From Pseudo-nitzschia pungens (taxonomy: Eukaryota > Bacillariophyta > Bacillariophyceae > Bacillariales > Bacillariaceae), in the NCBI GenBank assembly GCA_037355855.1, contig CM074763.1, positions 3,844,001 to 3,908,000 on the forward strand: a stretch of DNA of 64,000 nucleotides, written 5' to 3'. Of the stretch, positions 20,847 to 28,896 are shown in pieces. How positions within the stretch are numbered: position 1 is the first letter of the stretch; each line of letters opens with the position of its first letter. Under the pieces are notes generated by a model, which made no database searches, was not told the origin of the DNA, and saw only the letters and a list, made by a program, of their open reading frames with translations. The position numbers and the translations under genes are program-made.

Positions 20847-22304
20847 ATGGATGAGAAAGCTACAAAAGACGACGCAATCATGTCCAACCTTTTAAAACTA
20901 AAAGAGGGTCTCTCGAAGATCAAAGTGTTAGAGTTGGAATTAGCCGGTTCCAAATGGAATGAAGATCCGTCTCCCAAATCGGTCTCCGACTTTCATAATT
21001 CCCTTCTAGAAAGATACCAAAAAGCCAAGTCCTTATACATAAAACGGAGATTGGAAACTTTCATGGTAGATAACGTGACTGGATTCGACGATAACAGCAA
21101 CCAATTTGATATTCCTGACATCTCTAGCATCGCATCCGATAATCATACCGACGATGATGCTGCCCGAAGTTTGGAAGAGAAGCACGCGAAAGCACTTGCA
21201 GAACTCGAAACAGCAGCGCAAGGCATCAACGCTAAAATAAGTAACATGAGGAAAGCGTATCAGATGGTCATAAGTCGTAGAAAAGAATTGGAGCAAATGG
21301 TTCAGGACTTGGAACAAGACGAGGATAAGGATGATGATGCTGAAAACGACAAGGATCAAGGGGTAGCGATCGATGTCGGAGACACAGATGCAGAAAGGGA
21401 AAAAACTGAACTTCTAGAGCAGAAGAAAAGAGAACTAGAAGAAGAATATGCAAGGCTTTTGAAAGCAAAAGAAGAGCGAATAAAATCAATATCCCAAAGT
21501 CGCAATGAGCTTGCTTTACTCAAAGAAGAAGAATCCAAAATAATTGAGTCCGGGAAAGATCCAACACAATTCAACGAAAAGATCAAAGAACTCAAAGAAA
21601 TGAAAGAATTTTATGATAGTCTTCGAGAAGTGATGGAAGAACTCGGAGGTGTTGCGATTTTGGATGCTAGGGAGGATATTGAAAGTCATCATCTTTTTAT
21701 GACCGTATCTATCTATGAAAAACACCGAGTAGAATTCGAAATGGAAGTTCATCGCAAGACCTTGTTGAAACTGGTCGATGCAAAATGGCTGACCAATCCC
21801 GTGTTGTCGAGCGTTCGGGTAGATGGCATTTGTCAAGAACAGTTCTCATTACCACTCGACCCATTGGACGACCTTGTTCAAACAGCCAGAACATCCATGG
21901 GACCACCCCATGATTTGAGATTCGTCGTAAGAGAAACATGTGCTAGAATCCGAAATATACAGAACCGAGTCGACGATATTGCTGTCTTGCGGCGGCGTGT
22001 TCTTACGAAGGTAGTAGGCAACGACCAAGTCATCTGTAGTTTGAACGAAGGGATTGTGATTGTCATGCGCCTGTACGACCAATGGGTCAAGGTTGAACAG
22101 ATCGTTGGGGTGAGCGGATGGAATGATTCCACAACAAAGAAAATTCAGGAAGTCGTTTCGAAGAGGGATGAAACATGGACTCCGAATCTCGTCGTAGAGC
22201 TGGTACAAAAAGAAGTTGAGAGGCTGAAGGCCCAAGATGGGTTGGTCCTCCCAAAAACTCCAGTCCTACCTCTCCGACGTAAACGATCAGCCCATGAGAA
22301 ATGA
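20847..22304 (+). CDS. Coiled-coil protein with C-terminal globular domain, possibly kinetochore-like (485 aa)
   Basis: Single-exon gene, ATG 20847, no signal peptide, so probably nuclear or cytosolic. Residues of about 105-265 are strongly coiled-coil (SLEEKHAKALAELETA, AEREKTELLEQKKRELEEEY, LKEMKEFYDSLREVMEEL), with an acidic break DEDKDDDAEND at about 150-165. A predicted alpha/beta domain follows (about 270-400: LFMTVSIYEKHRVEFEMEV, then LPLDPLDDLVQTARTS and LRFVVRETCARI). A helical C-terminus ends in a basic PLRRKRSAHEK. Coiled coil followed by such a domain recalls kinetochore proteins with RWD domains (KNL1/Spc7, Spc24/25), but no diagnostic motif was recognised. The gene is confident; the function is only a suggestion. 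Confidence 0.8.
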   Translation: MDEKATKDDAIMSNLLKLKEGLSKIKVLELELAGSKWNEDPSPKSVSDFHNSLLERYQKAKSLYIKRRLETFMVDNVTGFDDNSNQFDIPDISSIASDNHTDDDAARSLEEKHAKALAELETAAQGINAKISNMRKAYQMVISRRKELEQMVQDLEQDEDKDDDAENDKDQGVAIDVGDTDAEREKTELLEQKKRELEEEYARLLKAKEERIKSISQSRNELALLKEEESKIIESGKDPTQFNEKIKELKEMKEFYDSLREVMEELGGVAILDAREDIESHHLFMTVSIYEKHRVEFEMEVHRKTLLKLVDAKWLTNPVLSSVRVDGICQEQFSLPLDPLDDLVQTARTSMGPPHDLRFVVRETCARIRNIQNRVDDIAVLRRRVLTKVVGNDQVICSLNEGIVIVMRLYDQWVKVEQIVGVSGWNDSTTKKIQEVVSKRDETWTPNLVVELVQKEVERLKAQDGLVLPKTPVLPLRRKRSAHEK

Positions 22305-22416
22305 ACTCAGCAATCTCGCATTCTCTTTACTGAGATTTAGTTTTGTGTGAAAACTTATGGTATTAAGAGGTAATTTGTTTTCTGTCTACACTATTACGTA
22401 GCATTTATCTCCCCGA

Positions 22417-23973
22417 TCACAAGAGGGGGAAAAATCTTTGTTCGCAGTACTCGTCGTCTTTTGAATGATCGTAGGATGGGTCATTTGGATCTTTGTGCTC
22501 TTCGATCATTCCCAGATCGCACAACAACGCATATGCCCTATCCTCAAGACTCATTTGTGCGTATTTCTCCGCCAACTTGGATTCTTCGGCCGATGACTTT
22601 GGTTGCCGCAGAGCCACTATTGTTTCTACCCTACGTTCAGATATTTTCGGCGATAGCGAGGGTGCCGTTGTGGCTGTGGGCGGTGCAGGTTCTTCCTGCA
22701 TTTCGTCTCCAGCTTGGATGAGTTCAGAAACAACGGTATCTTCAGTCTCCACTTCGGCTTTGTCTTCGTCACCACCCTCGGCATTTTCTATTGATGCTGT
22801 TGATTCGGAGGATTGCGTCGTTTCAAATACGGTTTCTATTTCTTCTTGAGTTGCAGTGTTGGCAGAAGAAGTATCGTTTTCCTGGGTCATTTCATCTGAA
22901 GGAGCTTGTGAAGGAGGCGTGGATACTGAGTCAACTTCAGTTTTAAGTTCAAGGCAGGAATCCTGTTCGTTTCCTATCCGAACTGCACGCGAATTATCAT
23001 ATTCTAGTTTCTGTTTTAACAGCTTTCTGTGAAAAGATTCCTCGGCCTTTTTTCTCTCTATGACAGCTGCCGTGTCGATTTCGTTCGAGCCTGTAGATTG
23101 CAGTGGGACCGCGGTTTCTTCCGAACTAAACGGTTTGTCAGCCACTCCTTTGGATTCGACCGATGATGCTTCCTCTCCTAAGCCCTCTTCCACCGTATCG
23201 TTTTTGTCTTCAACTACCTTATCATCAGGTTTTCGTTGGGGAACCGATTCAGGTCGAAGTGCTGGAATATTCGATTGAACAACTTCAAGCGGCTTGACTT
23301 TGATTTCAGGAATCGATAATGATCGTGAAGGAATTTCAACTGTTGGTGAAACGGTGTTGGCTTCTGCCTGCATTAGCTCAGTTTGTTCATTGTCTTCATT
23401 TTTCGACTGTTCCAGCGTTTCAATCTCTGCCGAAGTACCAATCTCACCATCTTCAGTTGTTTGGGCAGAAGTTTCGTGCACTCGAGACTCTACGCTTTCT
23501 ATAGGCGTAGAAATAGGAATTTCAGCTGCGATGGTAGTTTCTTCCCCTATTTCCGTTGTTTTATCCGAAGATGATGCTGCTCCATCCGACGACGGTTCGC
23601 TGCTCATTTGCAGGGCTTTCGTGATTCGTTCGACAACTTCCAGATCCATCTTGCTTTCGCCTTCGGGCTTCATCGTTTCTGCCATGACTTTTTCCAAAAG
23701 TTGGACCGAAAGAAATGCGGCCATTTCTTTCACCTGCTCGCTACTGGTCCTGGCAGCAGATTTGGATGCTCTTTTTGCACCAAGATCCACGTGTCCTCGA
23801 TCTGGACTCGGGTGCGAATGTTGGAATGGACGAGGCTGAGATGCTACATCACTGGAAAGCTGATTGCATGATGCAATTCTTGATAAGGGCGTACATATTG
23901 CAGTGAAACCATTGACGATGAAAAGCAAACATCCAATGCAGAGAAAGGATGAAATTAGCTGCGAGCTCAGCAT
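22417..23973 (-). CDS. Secreted/plastid-targeted acidic protein with C-terminal DLGM motif (518 aa)
   Basis: Single-exon gene on the minus strand, ATG 23973. The signal peptide (FLCIGCLLFIV) ends NG before F23 (FTAI), consistent with a diatom plastid presequence. Residues of about 75-110 are helical (TSSEQVKEMAAFLSVQLLEKV). About 110-440 is a long Glu/Ser/Thr-rich stretch likely to be disordered. The ordered end is LAEKYAQMSLEDRAYALL followed by CDLGMIEE, matching the C-termini of the proteins at 19705-20052 and 25427-26419. It then adds about 28 residues (HKDPNDPSYDHSKDDEYCEQ...). The 3' end converges on the coiled-coil gene, 112 bp away. The function is unknown. Confidence 0.82.
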   Translation of the reverse strand: MLSSQLISSFLCIGCLLFIVNGFTAICTPLSRIASCNQLSSDVASQPRPFQHSHPSPDRGHVDLGAKRASKSAARTSSEQVKEMAAFLSVQLLEKVMAETMKPEGESKMDLEVVERITKALQMSSEPSSDGAASSSDKTTEIGEETTIAAEIPISTPIESVESRVHETSAQTTEDGEIGTSAEIETLEQSKNEDNEQTELMQAEANTVSPTVEIPSRSLSIPEIKVKPLEVVQSNIPALRPESVPQRKPDDKVVEDKNDTVEEGLGEEASSVESKGVADKPFSSEETAVPLQSTGSNEIDTAAVIERKKAEESFHRKLLKQKLEYDNSRAVRIGNEQDSCLELKTEVDSVSTPPSQAPSDEMTQENDTSSANTATQEEIETVFETTQSSESTASIENAEGGDEDKAEVETEDTVVSELIQAGDEMQEEPAPPTATTAPSLSPKISERRVETIVALRQPKSSAEESKLAEKYAQMSLEDRAYALLCDLGMIEEHKDPNDPSYDHSKDDEYCEQRFFPLL

Positions 23974-25426
23974 AATTGGTGGTCACGGATGGTGCTTCCG
24001 GTTAAAATCTCAATCGTTCGGAAGGACCTGAGGAGATTAGGACTTCGATGAACTTGAGCTACTGGAAAATGCTGTGTCCCAAAGGCTCTACGGTACTTGA
24101 TGCTCGCCTTCCCCCTCCTTCGTCTCGCGTAACTTCAACGGTATATGCCACCAATTAGTTGCTGAGTGATGGTGCGGTATGTGATATTCTAAGATAAGGT
24201 CGTGTTACGTGTAATCCATCTTACCGTACATGTACCGAGTACAGGTACCGACCGTGTTTAGAACGTGATGATGATTCACGTTTTCAATTGCGATGCAAGA
24301 TACGTACTGTACAAGAGCAAAATTGCGGCTCAGAAAGCATGTACCGGTATGGGTAAACCTTACAGGTAACCTTAATCACTTGTACGGACCATGAACCGAA
24401 ACTTACCCAGTAAGTAACTTGAGGTTTACTGTACGGTACATCATCGAACACTTCAAAAACAGAAGAAGTGATACTGCTACTTTTTACACGTGTAAGAAGA
24501 TCTCGAAAAACATAGGGACGAAAGACGTACGGACCATGCGTAATAAGATATGAAGTGCTTGGTAAACCTTATTACTACAAAGTTCTTATCAGCTGTCCCC
24601 GGGTTCTACGTCCCCGACTACTAATTTCTACTGAAACCCTGGGACAGCTGATAGGAATTCTGTAGTATCGCCTCGTTGGGGTGGAAAAATCGACTTATCT
24701 TACTCGTAAACGTTACGCGTAGTAAGGTACGTGCTGGAGAGAATCGAATTTTGTTCTTTTAAAATACAAATTGGTGTGACGGACAGATAATTGTAGACTC
24801 ACTACGAGTAAGGTTTACCTAACCTCACTTGTACTGTACTCTACCCGTACCGGTACTTCGTAAAAAAGAACTGTAGATTGACAAAAAAAAATGTAGATCT
24901 ACCTTACCCCACTCTTGCTGACACCGTTCTTTTTGACTCATGCGACCCGACTAAAAATCATAAGCACTGATTTTGAGATCCGAGGGTTTTCCATCTTCAA
25001 ACTGGAGTTCGTTACCATTACTGGTAAGGTACAAGGTACTGTGTACGAAGTAGTTACCATCACCGAACGGGTACCTTACTTGTACCGGTACTTAACTTCC
25101 CGGTAAGATTACAATTACGTTGTCGTCCGAGTTTTTTTTAGATTATTTACTCATAGCACGTACATGTACCGTCTCTACGGTAAGAGAGACGTACGAAGTA
25201 CAAGTAAGTTACTGTACTTCGCACATTAGGATTAAAAAACAGCTGACCAGATGGCGACGGCAGAATTCTTCACGATCGGGAATGCACAGTACCTTTTAAT
25301 CTTACGATAAGTTACCGGTAAGGTTACGAGTACTGTATTTCAAAAAGACAAAGAAATCAAAAAATCCGAATTTACAGAAATCGTTAGGAACTGCTTCGAG
25401 TATCATAGTGCATAGAAGCAAACAAT
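23974..25426. other. Long divergent intergenic region with hairpins and TACCGGTA sites
   Basis: 1.45 kb between the divergent 518-aa and 330-aa genes. No ORF looks real. It holds a 33-bp inverted repeat (24573-24667), a small hairpin cgtctct/agagacg near 25170, and repeated GTACCGGTAC-like palindromes near 24240, 24340, 24848 and 25083. Promoters of both genes must lie here. Confidence 0.45.
24573..24667. repeat. Inverted repeat, 33-bp arms
   Basis: The arms 24573-24605 and 24635-24667 are inverted copies with four mismatches, separated by 29 bases. The core is tatcagctgtccc / gggacagctgata. It could form a strong cruciform or RNA hairpin, or be a small foldback relic. Confidence 0.75.
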
Positions 25427-26419
25427 ATGAAAATGAAGATGAACAAGGTGATCAGATTTTTTCTGTTATCGCTGACTGTTGTTGAATTATGTGGGGCCTT
25501 CACGGTACTATCATCTTGGAACACGAAATCCATAAGGTCGGGAGTCACGGAAAACGACACTCGTCTAGTTAACGCATGTCTATTTCATGCGAACCACCAA
25601 AGTTGTGTAGAACAGAGCGAACACGGTCGGTACGATACAAGAAATGAAGCGCAGACTATTGGCATCGTTAAAAGAATTTCACGAAAACTAAAAATCGGCC
25701 GTTCAGTTATATCCTTTCGAATTTCGTCTTTCTGGAACAAAAATAGGAAGAGGTGTCTTCCCATCATCGCAGCAGCCATAATTGCAGCTGGTGCTTTCCC
25801 TTCTCATGTTACAGCAAACGTGGCAAGCAGTACTGGAACGGCAATGAGTAATCCTGCCTCGATTACACGTACAGTATTCGAGTGCCCCGATAGCATCAAT
25901 GATGAAACCATTGCCAGTGATGATTATGAGTATGTGACAACTGCGGGCGATTTTCCTTCGTCTGAACCAGTTGTTGAGGACGTATCCCAACTACTAGCAA
26001 CGGGAGTAAAACATCCACCGAAAGGAAATTTAATGATACTCAATGACAAGATGGTTAAGAAGGGATTAAGAAATATAGCTATCGTTGGTGGTGGAGCCAT
26101 GACCTTACCTTTTCTGAAGAAAAAAGTCTATGCCTCAGATTTGGACAAGAATGACATCATCGATTATGAAGGCGTTCAAGATGGAAACGACAAGACAGTC
26201 CTTCTAGGCAATGAAGTGAAGACCGAAACCAGCTCTGCGTACGTAACAACGAAAAAAGTTCTTCCCCTTTCTGACCCCAAATACATTAAGGCAAGGGCAC
26301 AGCCGAAATCTCATAATGAGGAAGTTGCTTTAGCGGCGCGGTATAGTGAAATCCCGACCGTGGAGGAGAGAGCATATCAAATTTTGATTGATCTGGGAAT
26401 GATTGAAGTGACTCAATAA
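25427..26419 (+). CDS. Secreted/plastid-targeted membrane protein with C-terminal DLGM motif (330 aa)
   Basis: Single-exon gene, ATG 25427. The signal peptide (VIRFFLLSLTVVEL) ends CGA before F25 (FTVL), the diatom plastid junction. A basic stretch (RISRKLKIGRS) precedes a hydrophobic segment at about 111-136 (PIIAAAIIAAGAFPSHVTA), possibly a second, thylakoid-type signal. A second membrane segment at about 216-230 (NIAIVGGGAMTLPFL, then KKK) resembles the one in the 851-aa protein upstream. The C-terminus carries ALAARYSEIPTVEERAYQIL and ends IDLGMIEVTQ, shared with the other two DLGM proteins. This makes it a link between the two kinds of protein in the cluster. No catalytic motif was recognised. 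Confidence 0.82.
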   Translation: MKMKMNKVIRFFLLSLTVVELCGAFTVLSSWNTKSIRSGVTENDTRLVNACLFHANHQSCVEQSEHGRYDTRNEAQTIGIVKRISRKLKIGRSVISFRISSFWNKNRKRCLPIIAAAIIAAGAFPSHVTANVASSTGTAMSNPASITRTVFECPDSINDETIASDDYEYVTTAGDFPSSEPVVEDVSQLLATGVKHPPKGNLMILNDKMVKKGLRNIAIVGGGAMTLPFLKKKVYASDLDKNDIIDYEGVQDGNDKTVLLGNEVKTETSSAYVTTKKVLPLSDPKYIKARAQPKSHNEEVALAARYSEIPTVEERAYQILIDLGMIEVTQ

Positions 26420-26838
26420 AATACGAAGTACCAGGTAAACTTGGTTCCGAAAGCAAGTTGTTTCAACCCTATGTAGACACAATACACGTACCTAACGGAT
26501 CAATATATCAATTTTTGATTTTTGTTGTAACATTATTATTTATGCATTTGTACACTACTTCTCAATTTAAGCATATGCATTTTTTTGTCATTTCTTGTCT
26601 AAACTTGAATACTGAATTTAATGTGACCGCTCGTTTCACTCACGTGATTGCAATTGAGATGATACTGGGTATCGAATCAAGCTACATTGAACTCCTACCA
26701 TCGTCGATTGTAAAAGTGATGATGACGTACAGGTGTTCATACTGCAAGTGTCGTTGAATGTTGCTAATCCAATCATGTTTTCGAATTGAGAGTGTGAGGT
26801 AATAGGTGAAAAAGGAAACAGTTCAATCATGGTCTCTA
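26420..26838. other. Convergent intergenic region
   Basis: About 420 AT-rich bases between the 3' ends of the 330-aa gene and the CCDC124-like gene. Nothing beyond presumed 3' UTRs is visible. Confidence 0.4.
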
Positions 26839-27591
26839 TTATTGGTTCGCGGGGTTTTCTGGTGACTTCTTCCACATCTGGAAAACTTTCTCCTTATATT
26901 GAGAGAGTTTCAACCCTGGATAATCTCTTTTTACTTCCGGCATCATTCGCTCTTCGAATGCTTTAAAAAGCCCTTTCGTTGAAACATTCTGACTACCATT
27001 ACTGCCGTTCAAAGACATCTGACCCAAAGCACCATCAATACCGCTCATCCCATGCACATCATTCAATGCTTTATTCGCAGCTCGCCCGACAAGTTCATCT
27101 GTTGTCCCTTGCAGCATGTCGTCGGTATTTGCTAGCATCGGATCGATTGGTTTCTCATCCTCCGCTTTCTTCTTCAAGGCTTCAGCCTTCATCTTCTCGG
27201 CCTTAGCAAGTTCAGCTTTCTTCTTTGCCTTCTGTTTCTTTTCGGCTCCACTGACGAGTGCGTCCTCTAGTAAAGACAAATCGTTCTTTTTCTTCTTTCC
27301 TTTCTTCGAAAGTGTAGGCATTTTTTTCGCCTTGCCACCAGATCCCAAGGCTTCTTCCTCTGAAGCAAGGAGTGCTGCTTTTTCTCTTTTTTTCCGAGCT
27401 TGCTCATCTGCCTTGAGTGCCGCTTGTTCCGATCGCGCTGCTCCTCGGTTATTCGCCCCATTCGACCATTCCGCCTGCAGTTCTTTTTCGCGCTCTGCTG
27501 CAGCTTTTGCATCCTTGACTGACTGGGCAGCTGCCTTCTTTTCCATTGCAGCCGCCGCTTTTTGATTCATTCCTCCTTTCGGTCTTCCCAT
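26839..27591 (-). CDS. CCDC124/Lso2-family ribosome-associated protein (250 aa)
   Basis: Minus-strand single-exon gene, ATG 27591. The N-terminus is MGRPKGGMNQKAAAAMEKKAAA, and the N-terminal two thirds form a Lys/Ala/Glu-rich helix. The C-terminus has the family signature: LFKAFEERMMPEVKRDYPGL, LSQYKEKVFQMW and a terminal KKSPENPANQ, closely matching the ends of CCDC124 proteins. In yeast and human the family (Lso2/CCDC124) binds idle 80S ribosomes across the tRNA and mRNA channels and helps translation recover after starvation; that role is family knowledge, not visible here. At about 250 residues it is similar in length to the human protein. It is a conserved housekeeping gene that anchors the host island next to the retroelement tower. 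Confidence 0.9.
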   Translation of the reverse strand: MGRPKGGMNQKAAAAMEKKAAAQSVKDAKAAAEREKELQAEWSNGANNRGAARSEQAALKADEQARKKREKAALLASEEEALGSGGKAKKMPTLSKKGKKKKNDLSLLEDALVSGAEKKQKAKKKAELAKAEKMKAEALKKKAEDEKPIDPMLANTDDMLQGTTDELVGRAANKALNDVHGMSGIDGALGQMSLNGSNGSQNVSTKGLFKAFEERMMPEVKRDYPGLKLSQYKEKVFQMWKKSPENPANQ

Positions 27592-28074
27592 TTTTTCTTG
27601 TTGCTCAATATGCTTCTTGAAATATGACTTGATTCCATCTACAAGGTTCTCTTAGTCTCTGATGTGAATTGAGATGTAACCGGTAATCTTAGCAAAAGAT
27701 GTTTTCTCGATACACTTCCTCTACCGTGAGTGTTGACAATCATACGAGTCGGGCCGTCTGTCATGCACACGATGTGAAATATCGAAATAATACCGGTATT
27801 AGTGAAGTGGGAAACTGTACACGCAAGGTTACCTACTACCACCGCATTAACAAGAAGGAAAGATGTGATGCTCAATAAAGCACACGCTTATACTTCACTA
27901 TCCAGCTTATGAAGTTAGTGAATCTCTGCTTTTTGAGACTGGACAAGTAGTTGCTTTATCTGTACAATGTTGTTCCATCATAATTTGGAAGTGTGCTGAA
28001 CAAAGAGCACTATCTCTATTTCAGGATTGTTGCCAGCAATATTTTTACCAAGGGAAGGATACTGCTGTAGCGCA
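27592..28074. other. Region between the CCDC124-like gene and the copia relic
   Basis: About 480 bp with the CCDC124-like promoter and an AATACCGGTATT palindrome near 27790. The 5' edge and 5' LTR of the outer copia element should lie in or near this stretch, but no match to the sequence after 59888 could be found. Confidence 0.4.
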
Positions 28075-28133
28075 TCCATGATGGATGACTCTAAGCCCCA
28101 AAGAAGCCGTAAAACACAGTTGGGAAATGATTC

Positions 28134-28167
<34 letters not shown>

Positions 28168-28590
28168 CGCCAAGGCTCAAACAACACCAAAGGCAAATCA
28201 AAACAAAGCACCAAGCATAAAACCAATACGGGAACAAAGTTTCACTGGTCACAATGAAAATGAAATGAAAAGTATCATCATCAAAGTGAACTCATCAGCC
28301 CAAGATTACAAAACCTTTAAGCACTGGCTACAAATGCTGGGAGGGTCAAAGTACATACCAGAAGTCGGCCTCTCTATCAAGCACATGAAAGTGTCAAGCC
28401 AGTTGGATTCTGCACCTACACCAATGGACAAAGAGGAATGGATGGAACCAGTCAAAACAGAAAGTAGTGAGGAGGAGATGCATGAAAACCCAACCAAGAA
28501 AGCAATCACCCAACATATGTACGATGAGGACCTCAAGGAAGGTGAAAGAATACAGTGTCTATCAGCAAGACATGGAGAAAATCTATGCCA
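28075..28590 (+). pseudogene. Copia gag N-terminal fragment
   Basis: It starts ATGATGGATGAC at 28075. A (CAA)n microsatellite at about 28133-28167 encodes Asn or Thr runs depending on frame. After a frame change the protein reads FTGHNENEMKSIIIKVN, DYKTFKHWLQMLGGSKYIPEVG and so on, which fits the opening of diatom copia gags (F-x-G ... then a Y-V-G-x-x-Y-like block). It is cut at 28590 by LINE copy 2 and continues at 41821 (QQIDDEMINKLKSHHNWKSV). At least two frame changes make it nonfunctional. Confidence 0.6.
28133..28167. repeat. (CAA)n microsatellite
   Basis: About twelve CAA units inside the copia gag fragment. Replication slippage here may explain one of the frame changes in that gag. 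Confidence 0.8.
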
Positions 28591-28896
28591 ATAATAATAA
28601 TATACGTATTTAAATAACTTTAATCACCGAAGGTGAAACTAAATTACTCAGTCTGTAACCAGACTTTAACGTCGCCTCCATCATAGAGTCAGGACCCCAA
28701 GTGGTAGAACGACAAATTTTTTTTTTCAAACAAACCTTGAAGATCAAGCAGGGAAAAAGACAAACAAGTCCCACAAAATAGGGACTTGAGAGAAAGTGAG
28801 ATGGGAATGGAGATATTGGGATAAGATCCAGTATCAAAAGGTAAATGACAAGATAAGAAGCAGGAACAGAAGACAAGACCAAGGTACAAAGTGTAA
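28591..28896 (-). other. LINE copy 2 3' UTR and tail
   Basis: About 300 bp matching the 3' UTR of copy 1 (13650-13953). On the minus strand it ends with ATT repeats adjoining the target duplication. Confidence 0.8.

Noticed and set aside
20847..22304. Firm assignment to KNL1/Spc7 or Spc24/25
   Set aside because: The architecture is compatible, but no diagnostic motif was recognised; a profile search would be needed.
23294..23839. 181-codon plus-strand ORF
   Set aside because: It is antisense to the Glu/Ser-rich 518-aa gene; low-complexity coding produces a Ser/Val-rich shadow frame.
27116..27565. 149-codon Ser/Phe-rich plus-strand ORF
   Set aside because: Shadow of the Lys/Ala-rich CCDC124-like gene on the other strand.
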